DNA from: Lentihominibacter hominis
Lineage (GTDB): Bacteria; Bacillota; Clostridia; Peptostreptococcales; Anaerovoracaceae
DNA length: 64,000 nt
Reading direction: 5' to 3'
Assembly: GCF_014385065.1 (NCBI RefSeq)
Contig: NZ_JACRTA010000001.1
Span: 1,041,972 to 1,105,971, forward strand
Numbering within the stretch: the stretch's first letter is position 1; the number at the start of each line of letters is the position of its first letter. This document shows, in pieces, positions 1 to 10,173 of this stretch. Position numbers and translations under genes: made by a program. The notes under the pieces were generated by a model. That model searched no databases, was not told the DNA's origin, and saw nothing but the letters and a program-made list of their open reading frames with translations.

Positions 1-1
1 A

Positions 2-355
2 AAGCAATGCCTTGTGAGGCTCGGGCAGATAGCTTCTGAAGATAAAGACTATCTGTGGCAGCAGACTGAAAGAGTATATGAGACAGTTGTAATTCGAAAA
101 GAGAATAAAGAAGCAGGCGGTGCAGGAGTTGTTGTCATGAAACGCGAGGAATTGAGCAAGATTCATGATGCCATACGTCACAGGCTTATCATGAAAGCAT
201 TTTCTGATATAGGACTGGATAAGGATATCTCACAGGAACGCATAAAATCTGCGGATGCTGTAATAAAGAAAAAACAAGCACCCAAGGTAGTGGAATTCCC
301 ACACGGATACAGATTGAAAGTCGAAAAAGGAAAAGTGATATTCTTTAAAAACTGA
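2..355 (+). CDS. tilS: tRNA(Ile)-lysidine synthase TilS, C-terminal part (cut by window edge)
   Basis: The reading frame is already open at the left edge, so only the last 117 codons are present. TilS modifies C34 of the AUA-reading tRNA-Ile to lysidine. The visible part matches the substrate-binding and C-terminal domains: the segment IHDAIRHRLIMKAF, where family members have a LRRRLIRRAL-type helix, then the small C-terminal domain with KVVEFPHGYRLKVEKGKVIF. The N-terminal PP-loop ATPase lies outside the window. In many Firmicutes tilS is followed by hpt and then ftsH. Here ftsH follows directly after 136 bases and hpt is absent. The GTG at 14 is internal, not a start. Confidence 0.82.
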   Translation, partial: KQCLVRLGQIASEDKDYLWQQTERVYETVVIRKENKEAGGAGVVVMKREELSKIHDAIRHRLIMKAFSDIGLDKDISQERIKSADAVIKKKQAPKVVEFPHGYRLKVEKGKVIFFKN

Positions 356-491
356 AGTTTGTGTGAATTTACCATAAAAAAGATGATGCTTCTATTGAAG
401 GAACTTGGTTTACATGATAAAATGACATGATAAATTTGTATAAAATAACAAAAAAATTACAGATATAAACATTACCGGGAGGAAAATTAAC

Positions 492-2732
492 TTGAAAAAG
501 GCAAAAAACATTGGAATCTATGTGGTCATATTCGGGCTTGTACTGGCAATGGTGTGGTTTTACAACAGCGGTACTACAGAGGAACAGAAGGAAGTGAAAA
601 CTTCCACTATGGTTAAATACCTGAAAGAAAATGAAGTAGAGAATATTAACGTTACGGAAACGAAACTCACTGCCGAGCTTAAATCGGGGGAGAAAGTGTA
701 CGCTTATGTCAACAGTGCGGTAGACTTGAGCTATATATATGATTCATATATCATGCCTCAGGTTGATGAAGGCAATCTGAAGCTGGAGAGTGATGAGCCG
801 AAAAAGGAATCCATATGGATAAGCTTGCTGCCGACGCTGATAATGATTGGCATAATGGTAGTATTCTTTATTCTGATAATGAATCAGAGCGGCGGCGGAG
901 GTAAAGCTATGTCTTTCGGAAAGAGCAGAGCTAAACTCCAAAAGGACAGTGATCTTAAGAAGATAACCTTTAAAGATGTGGCCGGACTTAAAGAGGAAAA
1001 GGAAGAACTGGAAGAAATCGTAGACTTTCTGAGACATCCTGCCAAATATAACAGTTTAGGAGCCAGGATTCCTAAGGGTATATTACTTGTAGGGCCTCCG
1101 GGAACAGGAAAAACATATATTTCAAGAGCAACCGCAGGTGAAGCAGGCGTTCCGTTCTTTACCATCAGCGGATCGGATTTCGTTGAAATGTTTGTAGGTG
1201 TAGGAGCTTCAAGAGTAAGAGATTTGTTTGAGCAGGCTAAGAAAAATGCTCCGTGTATAGTGTTCATAGACGAGATAGACGCCGTTGGCCGAAAGAGAGG
1301 CGCAGGTTTAGGAGGCGGTCATGATGAAAGAGAACAGACTCTCAATCAGCTTCTGGTCGAGATGGACGGTTTTGCTGATAATGCAGGAATAATAATACTG
1401 GCAGCCACCAACAGACCTGATGTTCTTGACCCGGCACTTCTCAGACCGGGAAGATTTGACAGACAGATAGTGATAGGAATCCCTGATATAGTAGGAAGGG
1501 AAGAGATTTTCAGAATACATTCCAGAAACAAACCTCTGGATGAAGGTGTGGATCCAAAAGTCTTGGCAAGAAGAACTCCGGGATTTTCGCCTGCCGATAT
1601 AGAGAATATGCTCAATGAAGCGGCGCTTTTGGCTGCTCGAAGAAACGGCATGAAGATAAGGATGGAAGAGATAGAGGAAGCTATAACCAAGGTAATTGCC
1701 GGGCCTGAGAAAAAGAGCAGAGTTATAAGCGAAGAAGAACGGAAGCTTACGGCCTATCATGAGGCGGGTCATGCTGTGGTGGCTCACGTACTTCCTAAGA
1801 CAGATCCAGTCCATCAGATAACCATAATACCGAGAGGAAGAGCCGGCGGATTTACAATGATACTTCCTAAGGAAGACAAATACTATGGAACAAAGGAAAC
1901 CATGCGGGAACAGATAATCCATTTGCTGGGAGGTCGTGTGGCCGAAATGTTGACGCTGGATGATGTCAGCACAGGTGCCAGCAATGATATACAGCGAGCT
2001 ACGGATATAGCCAAGGAAATGGTTACAAAGTATGGATTCAGTGAAAAACTGGGGCCTGTAAACTACAGCTCATCAGACGAAGTGTTCCTGGGTAAAGATT
2101 TCTCCACGAGGAAGAATTATTCAGAAGAGACGGCATCCGAGATAGATGAGGAAGTAAAGGCAATAATTGAAGAGGCTTATGCTGCTGCAAAGGCTATCCT
2201 TCAGGAAAATATGGAACAGCTCAAGGCAGTAGCTGAAGGTCTTCTGGAAGTTGAGACCCTTGACAATGAACAGTTTATAAAGCTTTACGATGGAATTCTC
2301 ACACCTAAGGAGCTGGCAGAAGAGCTTAAGAGCAAGATGGAAAAGAAGCGTGAGCTTGATAGAATTGAAGCTGAACAGTCCGAGAAGATGCGTAAGAGAG
2401 AGGCGGAGCTGGAGAGAAAGAGACTTGAGGAAGCTGCAAAAGAATTAGAAGAGAAGAACAGAAACTCAAAATTCAAGCCGACTATAATGATATACAACGA
2501 TAAGACTAAAACAGCTGAACCTTTTAATCCTACAAATCTGTCAAAACCTCAGGACGAGGTTCCTGCTGAGGATGAAACTCCTTCAGAAGAAGATATCAGT
2601 GATGATGATATGCCGAGTGAGGAAGAACTTGCAGTCTATGATACAGATTATCTCAATGACGATGATGATCAGACTGATGAAGAAGACGGCGATGATGATC
2701 AGCAGTCTCATGATGGAAAGAGGAATGAATAA
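492..2732 (+). CDS. ftsH: ATP-dependent zinc metalloprotease FtsH
   Basis: Membrane-anchored AAA+ protease that degrades misfolded membrane proteins and selected regulators. The start is a TTG preceded by GGGAGG at 478-483. Two membrane segments (about residues 8-24 and 108-130) flank a short extracytoplasmic domain. The AAA domain has Walker A GPPGTGKT (201-208), Walker B VFIDEID (257-263) and the second region of homology. The zinc site HEAGH is at 423-427. At 746 residues it is roughly 100 longer than usual. The extra length is a charged coiled-coil region (about 610-660) and a very acidic tail rich in Asp and Glu. Its stop codon overlaps the next start (TAATG), so it is translationally coupled to the PucR gene. 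Confidence 0.97.
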   Translation: MKKAKNIGIYVVIFGLVLAMVWFYNSGTTEEQKEVKTSTMVKYLKENEVENINVTETKLTAELKSGEKVYAYVNSAVDLSYIYDSYIMPQVDEGNLKLESDEPKKESIWISLLPTLIMIGIMVVFFILIMNQSGGGGKAMSFGKSRAKLQKDSDLKKITFKDVAGLKEEKEELEEIVDFLRHPAKYNSLGARIPKGILLVGPPGTGKTYISRATAGEAGVPFFTISGSDFVEMFVGVGASRVRDLFEQAKKNAPCIVFIDEIDAVGRKRGAGLGGGHDEREQTLNQLLVEMDGFADNAGIIILAATNRPDVLDPALLRPGRFDRQIVIGIPDIVGREEIFRIHSRNKPLDEGVDPKVLARRTPGFSPADIENMLNEAALLAARRNGMKIRMEEIEEAITKVIAGPEKKSRVISEEERKLTAYHEAGHAVVAHVLPKTDPVHQITIIPRGRAGGFTMILPKEDKYYGTKETMREQIIHLLGGRVAEMLTLDDVSTGASNDIQRATDIAKEMVTKYGFSEKLGPVNYSSSDEVFLGKDFSTRKNYSEETASEIDEEVKAIIEEAYAAAKAILQENMEQLKAVAEGLLEVETLDNEQFIKLYDGILTPKELAEELKSKMEKKRELDRIEAEQSEKMRKREAELERKRLEEAAKELEEKNRNSKFKPTIMIYNDKTKTAEPFNPTNLSKPQDEVPAEDETPSEEDISDDDMPSEEELAVYDTDYLNDDDDQTDEEDGDDDQQSHDGKRNE

Positions 2733-4300
2733 TGAAGGTTACTGTTGCGGACTGTCTGGAACTGGAAGCATTTGAAGGTGCAGAGGTAGTTGCCGGCAAA
2801 CTGAATCTTTCTAATGACGTCAAATCCATATCTGTTCTTGATGCATGTGATAATGATGATTTGAAATTTTACCGTGTAAACAAAGCGGAGATCTTTCTTA
2901 CAGGTTTTCTGGGAATAAAAGATGATGTAGATAAGCAATGCAGTTTTGTACGTCATATCGCCAGAAGAGGCTGTGCGGCGCTGGCTGTATATTATGTAGG
3001 AAGAGCCGTAAGATCTCTTGATCACAGGGTTATAGAGACAGCCGAACGTGAGCTTGTGCCCCTTATTCTAATGCCGGCAGAAGCTGAGTATACAGAAGCT
3101 ATCACTGAGGTTATGGATAAAGTCTTGTACGGCGATAACTTCAGCAACAGCCTTATAAGCAATACGGTTTTTCATTTGCTTAATTTTGAAAAGCATAGTA
3201 ATTTTCAGTCTGCCGTGAGAGAGGCAGCTATAAACAATGATTTTCAGCTGATAATATTAAGCGAAGATTTTAACCCTATACTAACGGTGGAAACCCGGCA
3301 TAAGGCAACCATATCTGATGCTATAAAGCTTGGAAAAGAGCGTAATGTCGAGAGCAATTCCAAGGTATACACCATGATAGATGTTAACGGTGTTCTTACG
3401 TACTGGGGACCGGTAAGTATCAACAATGACAAATACTATATGTTTATCGTGGATAATGAAGACTCGTATACGGCCGGTGAGATTACAAAGCTGGCTGAAA
3501 TAATAGAACTTGCTATGGGGATGTGGAAGTACACTCCTGAGCGGGATGCCAAGGCTGAATTTATAAAAGCTTTGATAAGAGGCAATAAAAGCCTTGCTTA
3601 TACACTTAAAGATGAAGCTAAGATAAGCGGTGATGATATCCTAAGTGTATTCTTTTCAAAAGGAATAGGAACAGAAGTGGAAAGTCACGTATTCGCAGAG
3701 TTTGAGAAAGAGGAAGATCTCAATGTTATGAAGATCACCGAGGGTGATGAGACATATGGAATGATACTGACTTTTGAAGACAGTGGGGGCAGTGCGGCTC
3801 TCAAAAATAGCTGTGTCAGGCTTTTCGACAAGCTCAAGGGGAATAAAAAAGCGAGGATATTTCATGTAACAGGGCTTAACGGCATAGAGGGTGCGGGAGA
3901 TGCATACAGGCTTATAAGCGAGAGCTGGTCTTTCGTGCAGAATGTTTTTCCCTATAAGCGAGTATTTACTAAATATGAACTGACTTTAGTCAGTAACTGT
4001 ATCAATATACAGATACAGGGAGGTTTTGTAAAGAAAAATTATATACAGCTTCTGGACCCGTTCAAAGAAGCGGGAGAGAACAAAGGAAAGCAGCTTCTTG
4101 AGACTCTTGAAACTTTTGTGCTCGATGCAGGCATGAACAGCGGCAAGACTGCTGAATTCATGGGTATACACACTAATACGGTACAGTACAGGCTTAAAAA
4201 GATCAATGAGATGTTGGGAGTGGAGATAACCGGAAACAGAATAATTCCGGGGCTTACCATGGCGCTTGCATTGAAAAGGCTGGAAAGAGTCGTCAGCTGA
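2732..4300 (+). CDS. PucR-family transcriptional regulator
   Basis: DNA-binding regulator of the PucR/CdaR type, 522 residues. The N-terminal about 125 residues match the PucR ligand domain. A middle GGDEF-like region follows, and the C-terminus is an HTH_30 helix-turn-helix (FMGIHTNTVQYRLKKINEML, about 470-490). Family members control purine, polyamine or amino acid catabolism. The gene shares one base with the ftsH stop and is followed after 52 bases by glyA. A link to one-carbon or purine metabolism is therefore plausible but is inferred from position only. No inducer can be read from the sequence. Confidence 0.85.
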   Translation: MKVTVADCLELEAFEGAEVVAGKLNLSNDVKSISVLDACDNDDLKFYRVNKAEIFLTGFLGIKDDVDKQCSFVRHIARRGCAALAVYYVGRAVRSLDHRVIETAERELVPLILMPAEAEYTEAITEVMDKVLYGDNFSNSLISNTVFHLLNFEKHSNFQSAVREAAINNDFQLIILSEDFNPILTVETRHKATISDAIKLGKERNVESNSKVYTMIDVNGVLTYWGPVSINNDKYYMFIVDNEDSYTAGEITKLAEIIELAMGMWKYTPERDAKAEFIKALIRGNKSLAYTLKDEAKISGDDILSVFFSKGIGTEVESHVFAEFEKEEDLNVMKITEGDETYGMILTFEDSGGSAALKNSCVRLFDKLKGNKKARIFHVTGLNGIEGAGDAYRLISESWSFVQNVFPYKRVFTKYELTLVSNCINIQIQGGFVKKNYIQLLDPFKEAGENKGKQLLETLETFVLDAGMNSGKTAEFMGIHTNTVQYRLKKINEMLGVEITGNRIIPGLTMALALKRLERVVS

Positions 4301-4352
4301 CAGTAAAAATATTTCAAATCACATATAACATACAGGAAGATAGGAGAAGAAA

Positions 4353-5606
4353 ATGTACTTTAATTACTTGGAGAAAGCGGATCCGGAAATTACGGCAGCA
4401 ATAAAGAAGGAGATAAACCGTCAGGAAACGAAGATTGAGATGATAGCTTCGGAGAATTTTGTTAATTATGAAATTATGGAGGCTGCGGGGAGCGCTCTGA
4501 CAAACAAGTATGCTGAAGGATATCCGGGAAAAAGGTATTACGGAGGCTGTGAGTGTGTAGATGAAGTAGAGACACTTGCAATAGAGAGGGTAAAAAAGAT
4601 TTTCGGTGCGGATCACGCCAATGTTCAGGCTCACTCAGGAGCTAACGCCAATACTGCTGTTTATCAGGCAGTCCTTGAGCCGGGAGATACCGTTATGGGA
4701 ATGGATCTGTCTAACGGAGGCCATCTTTCTCATGGATCCCCTGTAAATATTTCCGGCAGACTTTATAATTTTGTGTCATATGGGCTGAATCCTCAGACAG
4801 AGATGATAGATTTTGATAATGTCAGAGAGCTTGCGCTCAAGCACAGACCTAAACTTATCGTAGCCGGTGCGTCTGCTTATCCGAGGACTATTTATGCGGA
4901 CAAGTTCAGAGAAATTGCTGATGAAGTAGGGGCTATTCTTATGGTGGATATGGCTCATATAGCAGGCATCGTTGCTGCGGGGCTTCATCCTAATCCTATG
5001 GAATACGCTGATATCGTTACCAGCACTACTCATAAGACGTTAAGAGGTCCCAGAGGAGGACTGATTCTCTGCAAAGAGGAATATGCCAAAGCTATAGACA
5101 AAGCTATATTTCCGGGGACGCAGGGCGGTCCGCTCATGCATATAATCGCAGCTAAAGCGGTATGCTTTAAAGAAGCGATGGAGCCTGAATTTAAGGAATA
5201 CCAGCAGCAGGTTCTCAATAATGCCAAAGCCTTGGAGAAAGCTCTGAATGCAAAAGATTTTGAGCTTGTTTCAGGAGGTACAGATAACCATCTTGTTTTG
5301 GTTAAGCTTGTTAATAAAGGAATAACAGGGAAACTGGCGGAAAATCTTCTTGATGATGCCAATATAACTACCAATAAAAATGCTATACCTAATGATCCTC
5401 AGAGTCCATTTGTGACCAGCGGTCTTAGATTGGGAACACCTGCCATGACAAGCAGAGGATTTAATGAAGATGATGTTGTGAGAACAGTGGATGCCATTGC
5501 TCTTGTAATAGATAATCCGGAAGATAAAGAGGCTATGAATGAAGCCAGAGCCATCGTAAGAGAACTTACGGACAAGTATCCGCTCCATAAGAAATTCAGA
5601 GACTAA
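4353..5606 (+). CDS. glyA: serine hydroxymethyltransferase
   Basis: PLP enzyme interconverting serine and glycine with tetrahydrofolate, cytosolic. Its 417 residues are the usual length. The pyridoxal lysine is K228 in the signature [12 protein letters not shown], and the N-terminus has the typical [10 protein letters not shown] motif. The start ATG is preceded by AGGAGAAG. It supplies one-carbon units and, in amino acid fermenters, connects serine and glycine metabolism. It lies between the PucR regulator and the decarboxylase genes. The 99-base gap after it holds an inverted repeat but no clear poly-U terminator. Confidence 0.97.
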   Translation: MYFNYLEKADPEITAAIKKEINRQETKIEMIASENFVNYEIMEAAGSALTNKYAEGYPGKRYYGGCECVDEVETLAIERVKKIFGADHANVQAHSGANANTAVYQAVLEPGDTVMGMDLSNGGHLSHGSPVNISGRLYNFVSYGLNPQTEMIDFDNVRELALKHRPKLIVAGASAYPRTIYADKFREIADEVGAILMVDMAHIAGIVAAGLHPNPMEYADIVTSTTHKTLRGPRGGLILCKEEYAKAIDKAIFPGTQGGPLMHIIAAKAVCFKEAMEPEFKEYQQQVLNNAKALEKALNAKDFELVSGGTDNHLVLVKLVNKGITGKLAENLLDDANITTNKNAIPNDPQSPFVTSGLRLGTPAMTSRGFNEDDVVRTVDAIALVIDNPEDKEAMNEARAIVRELTDKYPLHKKFRD

Positions 5607-5616
5607 GATTTTATAT

Positions 5617-5686
5617 ACCTTCCGGGCATGATAGCGTGTAATATTGAGCTTTCTGTCCAGGAGGTTTTTGCGTAGAATCGGAAGGT
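5617..5686 (+). promoter_or_regulatory. inverted repeat in the leader of the decarboxylase genes
   Basis: ACCTTCCG at 5617-5624 and CGGAAGGT at 5679-5686 are perfectly complementary and enclose 54 nt just upstream of the AAGGAGGG ribosome binding site. In RNA this would form an 8-bp closing stem, possibly around a structured leader. There is no poly-U run, so it is not an ordinary terminator. Function unknown. Confidence 0.35.
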
Positions 5687-5705
5687 TTTAAGGAGGGAAG
5701 GATAG

Positions 5706-7253
5706 ATGAATAAGCTGGATCAGCTTCGGAAGATGAAAGAAGAACTCGCACAAGGTGGAGGCGAGAAGAGGATTCAGGCACAGCATGCCAAAGGAAAACT
5801 TACAGCAAGGGAAAGGCTTGATATACTTTTTGATAAAAATAGTTTTGTAGAAATCGATGCCTTTGTTAAGCATCGATGCAGTAATTTCGGTATGGATAAG
5901 AAAGAACTGCCTGGAGATGGTGTAGTTACAGGATATGGACAGGTTGACGGAAGACTTGTGTTTGCCTTTGCTCAAGATTTTACTGTCAGCGGAGGATCTC
6001 TGGGAGAATATCATGCGGAGAAAATCGTCAAAGTACAGAATATGGCTCTTAAGATGGGGGCTCCGATAGTAGGATTGCAGGATTCGGGAGGAGCCAGAGT
6101 TGAGGAAGGTGTAGCGGCACTTTCCGGATTTGGCAAGATTTTCAGAAACAATACCATATCGTCAGGTGTGATACCGCAGATATCAGTAATAATGGGACCA
6201 TGTGCGGGAGGAGCCGTTTATTCGCCGGCGATAACAGATTTCGTATTTATGGTGGACAAGACAAGTCAGATGTTTATTACGGGACCTGAAGTAATAAAAA
6301 CGGTAACAGGAGAGTCAGTTACAGCGGAGCAGCTGGGCGGAGCGATGACGCATAATACTGTTAGCGGAGTTGCTCACTTTGTGGGTAAGGATGACGAGGA
6401 GACATTGATGATGGTAAGAGAGCTTCTCGGTTATATGCCTTCCAATAATATGGAAGGATCTCCTGTTTATGAGTGTGGCGATGATATAAATAGGATGATT
6501 CCGGAGTTTAATGATATTATTCCTGATAATCCTAACAAGGCGTATGATATGTATGAAGTTATTATCAAAATTGCTGATAATGGTGTGATCTACGATGTCA
6601 TGCCTCATTATGCCAAAAATATGATAACATGTTTTATAAGAATGGATGGGGCCACGGTTGGAGTTATTGCAAATCAGCCTAAATTCGGGGCAGGTTGTCT
6701 TGATATAGATGCATCTGATAAAGCGGCAAGATTTATAAGACGTTGTGATGCTTTCAACATACCGCTTCTTACTATAGAGGATGTTCCGGGATTCCTGCCC
6801 GGTACAGGTCAGGAATACGGAGGTATAATAAGGCATGGAGCTAAGATGTTATATGCCTATTGTGAAGCTACTGTTCCTAAGATAACAGTGATCTTGCGAA
6901 AAGCTTATGGTGGAGCATACATAGGAATGTGCAACAAAGAACTGGGAGCGGATATGGTAATGGCATGGCCGACAGCGCAGATAGCTGTAATGGGTGCTTC
7001 AGGGGCTGTTAATATAATTTCGTCTGTTAAAAAGGAGATAAAGAGTGCTGATGATCCCGATGCGTTAAGAACTGAAAAGATAGCAGAATATGAGGAAAAA
7101 TTCAATAATCCTTATATAGCAGCGGGGCTCGGTTATGTAGATGATGTGATCGAACCGGCAGCTACAAGACAAAGAGTGATAAGTGCGCTGGATATGTTGA
7201 GCACGAAAAGGGAATCGCTGCCGGCTAAAAAGCACGGTAATATCCCTCTTTAA
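5706..7253 (+). CDS. mmdA: acyl-CoA carboxyltransferase, alpha subunit of a Na+-pump-type decarboxylase (methylmalonyl-CoA decarboxylase/PccB type)
   Basis: Carboxyltransferase of the PccB/MmdA family: it moves the carboxyl group from a CoA thioester to protein-bound biotin. At 515 residues it matches MmdA and PccB and is shorter than glutaconyl-CoA decarboxylase alpha. Both crotonase-like halves are visible with their oxyanion-hole glycines: GPCAGGAVYSPAITDF in the N half and AYGGAYIGMCNKELGAD in the C half. The next two genes are a small gamma/delta-type subunit and a biotin carrier, as in methylmalonyl-CoA decarboxylase. The exact substrate cannot be told from sequence; malonyl- or propionyl-CoA carboxyl transfer is an alternative. 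The membrane beta subunit is not in the window. Confidence 0.85.
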   Translation: MNKLDQLRKMKEELAQGGGEKRIQAQHAKGKLTARERLDILFDKNSFVEIDAFVKHRCSNFGMDKKELPGDGVVTGYGQVDGRLVFAFAQDFTVSGGSLGEYHAEKIVKVQNMALKMGAPIVGLQDSGGARVEEGVAALSGFGKIFRNNTISSGVIPQISVIMGPCAGGAVYSPAITDFVFMVDKTSQMFITGPEVIKTVTGESVTAEQLGGAMTHNTVSGVAHFVGKDDEETLMMVRELLGYMPSNNMEGSPVYECGDDINRMIPEFNDIIPDNPNKAYDMYEVIIKIADNGVIYDVMPHYAKNMITCFIRMDGATVGVIANQPKFGAGCLDIDASDKAARFIRRCDAFNIPLLTIEDVPGFLPGTGQEYGGIIRHGAKMLYAYCEATVPKITVILRKAYGGAYIGMCNKELGADMVMAWPTAQIAVMGASGAVNIISSVKKEIKSADDPDALRTEKIAEYEEKFNNPYIAAGLGYVDDVIEPAATRQRVISALDMLSTKRESLPAKKHGNIPL

Positions 7254-7265
7254 GGAGGTGTCAGA

Positions 7266-7688
7266 ATGAGCTTTGTAGAAAAATTTACTGATTCCGCTCC
7301 TTTTATGATTATTGGTATATGTATAATTCTGTGTATTTTTGCAGTATTGATTCTGCTGATCACAATGTTGGTACGACATATAAGTCGAAAGAAAAAAGAT
7401 ACGGCACGGGCGCAGCTTCTGCAGAACCTGCTGCCGGATATTCCGGAACCCGTTTTTAAAAAAGAAAATATTGAAAAGCTAAAACTGCAGAAACCTCAAA
7501 CAGCAGACAGTGGCGAGAGTATATCTGAAACAGAACTGGCGGCAGTAATAATGGCTGCTATTGCGGCTTATCGGGCTGACTGTGGATCGAGTTCTCTGAT
7601 AGTGAGAAAAATCACGAGAATATCAGGAAATGATACATCATGGTCTAACGCAGCCAAAATGGACTGTATAGAAAGCAGAAAATTTTAA
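7266..7688 (+). CDS. small membrane subunit of sodium-pump decarboxylase (OadG/MmdD-like)
   Basis: A 140-residue protein with one N-terminal membrane helix (about 13-37), a charged linker, and a C-terminal segment typical of the OadG-type gamma/delta subunit: ETELAAVIMAAIAAY, then VRKITRI and a terminal W-x2-A...SRKF pattern. In known pumps this subunit holds the alpha, beta and biotin subunits together at the membrane. It starts 12 bases after the carboxyltransferase gene behind AAGGAGGTG. Its presence argues that the complex is membrane-bound rather than a soluble carboxylase, although no beta subunit gene is adjacent. Confidence 0.8.
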   Translation: MSFVEKFTDSAPFMIIGICIILCIFAVLILLITMLVRHISRKKKDTARAQLLQNLLPDIPEPVFKKENIEKLKLQKPQTADSGESISETELAAVIMAAIAAYRADCGSSSLIVRKITRISGNDTSWSNAAKMDCIESRKF

Positions 7689-7711
7689 TGGTATCGGAGG
7701 AAGTTTGACAT

Positions 7712-8110
7712 ATGAAAAAATATAATATCACCGTAAACGGCAAGACATATGAAGTAGAAGTAGAAGAGGCGGGAAGCTCTGCACCTGTATATAAATCTGC
7801 GGCAGCTTCTGCAGCGCCTGTATCGGCAGATATTTCTGAATCTGCAGCAGCAGAACCTGAAAAACAGGAGTCTGAAGCAGCAGCGATAGCTGAAGGAGAA
7901 ATTCCTGTTACAGCGCCGATGCCGGGAACAGTGCTGGATGTAAAAGCGGCGCCCGGACAGAAGGTAAGCAGCGGCGATGTGCTGGTTATCCTTGAAGCCA
8001 TGAAGATGGAAAACGAGATATTGGCTCCGTCATCCGGAACAGTTTCATCTGTACCTGCAGTAAAAGGGACATCTGTAAGTACCGGAGATGTTCTCGTGAC
8101 TCTTAAATAA
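7712..8110 (+). CDS. biotin carboxyl carrier protein (gamma-type subunit)
   Basis: 132 residues in three parts. The N-terminal segment ([19 protein letters not shown]) is typical of decarboxylase biotin subunits. A flexible Ala/Pro/Glu-rich linker follows (about 27-65). The C-terminus is a biotinyl domain with EAMKMEN, whose K98 is the biotinylation site. It shuttles carboxybiotin between the carboxyltransferase and, in classical pumps, the beta channel. It is the last gene of the set. The following gene, coaX, appears to have its own promoter. Confidence 0.93.
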   Translation: MKKYNITVNGKTYEVEVEEAGSSAPVYKSAAASAAPVSADISESAAAEPEKQESEAAAIAEGEIPVTAPMPGTVLDVKAAPGQKVSSGDVLVILEAMKMENEILAPSSGTVSSVPAVKGTSVSTGDVLVTLK

Positions 8111-8116
8111 AAATGT

Positions 8117-8145
8117 TTCGAATATAGTTATATTTATGATACAAT
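8117..8145 (+). promoter_or_regulatory. candidate sigma-A promoter for coaX
   Basis: Extended -10 element TGA-TACAAT (hexamer 8140-8145) with a weak -35 TTCGAA at 8117-8122, spacing 17. It lies directly after the biotin carrier stop and about 60 bases before coaX. Confidence 0.5.
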
Positions 8146-8208
8146 AGAGCCGTTGCAAACGGACCGTCTTTATTTTAAGTAAAAATCTACAGAGCAAAGG
8201 AGAATACC

Positions 8209-9057
8209 ATGCTACTGGCATTTGATGTTGGAAATACAAATATAGTATTGGGAGTATTCAAAGATGGTAAGATGATCACCAATTGGAGACTTGAGACTGA
8301 TAATAATAAAAGTGCAGATGAATATGGAATGATCATCGGGGCTTTGTTTCAGTATGAGGGATTAAGTGTGAAAGCCGTTAAAGATGTGATAATTTCAACG
8401 GTAGTTCCATCAGTGCTTTATACGCTGCAGCATCTTTCACTGAAATATTTTCACCGTAAAGCAATAGTTATCGGTGCAGGCATAAAGACTGGTATAGTAG
8501 TAAAATATGATAATCCCAAGCAGGTCGGATCTGACAGGATCGTTAATGCTGTGGCAGCACATGCTAAATATGGTGGCCCTCTGATTATAATAGACTTTGG
8601 AACTGCGACGACCTTTTGTGCGATATCAGAAAAAGCGGAATATATAGGAGGAACTATAGCGCCGGGACTTAAAATATCTTCAGAAGCTCTTTTTGAGAAA
8701 ACAGCAAAACTTCCGAAGGTAGAGCTTGAAGTCCCGGGAAGTGTGATCTGCAGAAATACTATAAACAGTATGCAGTCAGGGCTTGTATATGGTCATATGG
8801 GAATGGTAGACTATATAGTTAAAAAGATGAAGAAAGAGCTTCGTGAGTACAGCAATGATGATTCGGCTGATGTTAAGGTTATTGCTACAGGCGGACTGGC
8901 AACGATGATAGATTCGGGAATAGACTGCATAGATCATGTTGATAAAATGCTGACGCTTGAAGGCTTGCAGCTTATATATGAAAAAAATAAAAAAGTGAGA
9001 AAATCTGATTCTAAAGCAGAACAGGAAAGGTGTGAATATGGAGAGGAAACTTTTTAA
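8209..9057 (+). CDS. coaX: type III pantothenate kinase
   Basis: Catalyses the first step of coenzyme A synthesis, phosphorylating pantothenate. The ASKHA fold signatures are present: DVGNTN at the N-terminus (phosphate loop), [22 protein letters not shown] and GGTIAPG. Its 282 residues are slightly long because of a charged C-terminal tail after about residue 255. The tail overlaps the start of the next gene, dus, by about 20 bases. The start ATG follows AAAGGAG. The family is insensitive to CoA feedback and common in Clostridia. Confidence 0.95.
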   Translation: MLLAFDVGNTNIVLGVFKDGKMITNWRLETDNNKSADEYGMIIGALFQYEGLSVKAVKDVIISTVVPSVLYTLQHLSLKYFHRKAIVIGAGIKTGIVVKYDNPKQVGSDRIVNAVAAHAKYGGPLIIIDFGTATTFCAISEKAEYIGGTIAPGLKISSEALFEKTAKLPKVELEVPGSVICRNTINSMQSGLVYGHMGMVDYIVKKMKKELREYSNDDSADVKVIATGGLATMIDSGIDCIDHVDKMLTLEGLQLIYEKNKKVRKSDSKAEQERCEYGEETF

Positions 9058-10009
9058 TATAGGATCCTTCAAACCCGATAGTCCTTTTTTTCTCGCTCCA
9101 TTGGCAGGAATAACTGATAAAGCGATGAGAAGCCTCTGCGCCAAGCAAGGGGCTTCTTTAGTCTGTACGGAAATGGTGAGCGCCAAAGGACTGTGGTATG
9201 GAGACCGGAAAAGTCAAGTTTTGTTAGATATGGGAAAGGACGAAGGCGCAGTAGCGTTTCAGCTGTTCGGTAGTGATCCTGAGATTATGACCTTTGCAGC
9301 AAGGACGTTAAAACACCGGGATAATGTGGTGCTCGATCTTAATGTAGGTTGTCCGGTTCCTAAGATCGTAAAAAATGGAGAAGGGTCGGCGCTCCTGAAA
9401 AAGCTCGATGTTCTTTATGATGTGATAAGCGCCATGGTAAAAGCCGCAGAAAAACCAGTGACAGCAAAAATACGCATGGGTTTTGAACGAGGAACGAATA
9501 CAGCGGTGGAGACTGCAAAAGTGTTGGAATCAGCAGGAGTGAATGCCATAACTGTTCACGGCAGGACAAGAGAACAGTATTATGAAGGAAGATCAGATTG
9601 GCAGGTGATTGCGGATGTCAAGAAGAATGTATCAGTGCCTGTTATCGGAAACGGAGATGTTTTCAGCGGTCAAGATGCCGTGAACATGTTGAAAAAAACC
9701 GGATGTGACGGTGTTATGATAGCACGCGGAGCGTTAGGCAATCCATGGATATTTAGAGATGCAAGAGCGCTTTGGGAGGGAGGAGAACTTCCGGATCCTC
9801 CTTCAAAGGAGGAAAGAGCCGATATGCTTCTCAGACATTTTGATATGGTTATAGCAAATAAGGGAGAACATATTGCCGTAAGAGAAATAAGAAAACATGT
9901 AGGATGGTATATTAAAGGGATCCATGGTGCAGCGGCACTCAGACATAAAGCGAATACGATAACGGATGCCGATGAAATGAGGCAGATTATAAATAAAATT
10001 AAAATATGA
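9038..10009 (+). CDS. dus: tRNA-dihydrouridine synthase
   Basis: FMN enzyme that reduces specific uridines in tRNA D-loops. The ATG at 9038 is chosen because AGGAAAGG at 9023-9030 is well spaced for it; a GTG two codons earlier is possible. Family signatures are [15 protein letters not shown] at the N-terminus, the catalytic cysteine region [16 protein letters not shown] and the FMN phosphate site [13 protein letters not shown]. The length is normal for the DusB type. It overlaps the coaX end and is followed by a hairpin terminator. Confidence 0.94.
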   Translation: MERKLFNIGSFKPDSPFFLAPLAGITDKAMRSLCAKQGASLVCTEMVSAKGLWYGDRKSQVLLDMGKDEGAVAFQLFGSDPEIMTFAARTLKHRDNVVLDLNVGCPVPKIVKNGEGSALLKKLDVLYDVISAMVKAAEKPVTAKIRMGFERGTNTAVETAKVLESAGVNAITVHGRTREQYYEGRSDWQVIADVKKNVSVPVIGNGDVFSGQDAVNMLKKTGCDGVMIARGALGNPWIFRDARALWEGGELPDPPSKEERADMLLRHFDMVIANKGEHIAVREIRKHVGWYIKGIHGAAALRHKANTITDADEMRQIINKIKI

Positions 10010-10020
10010 GGCATCTGAGA

Positions 10021-10065
10021 AGAGGCTTTGGCTCAAGGGAAAATCCATGAGGCAAAGTCTCTTTT
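10021..10065 (+). terminator. Rho-independent terminator after dus (repeat copy A)
   Basis: AGAGGCTTTG (10021-10030) pairs with CAAAGTCTCT (10053-10062, one G-U pair), followed by TTTT. The loop contains GGGAAAATCC. The whole element resembles the terminator at 24835-24882, including the loop. Confidence 0.8.
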
Positions 10066-10102
10066 GCATTGAAATTTTTCATAATAAAAAATACAATTTC
10101 TA

Positions 10103-10131
10103 TTGACAAATAATATTATATAATATATAGT
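10103..10131 (+). promoter_or_regulatory. promoter of the PadR operon
   Basis: TTGACA at 10103-10108 and TATAGT at 10126-10131, spacing 17. The spacer and -10 lie in an AT-rich, nearly palindromic stretch (10112-10134) that could be the PadR operator. Confidence 0.65.
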
Positions 10132-10173
10132 ATTAAACAGAAAACAATATTGTGCAAATAAAAGGAGGGAAGT

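Noticed and set aside
1308..1922. 204-codon open frame on the minus strand
   Set aside because: Lies within ftsH, whose AAA and protease motifs are continuous on the other strand.
5706..8110. Acetyl-CoA carboxylase or glutaconyl-CoA decarboxylase as the product
   Set aside because: No AccC or AccA partner is present. The carboxyltransferase is too short for GcdA, and the OadG-like subunit favours a membrane pump complex.
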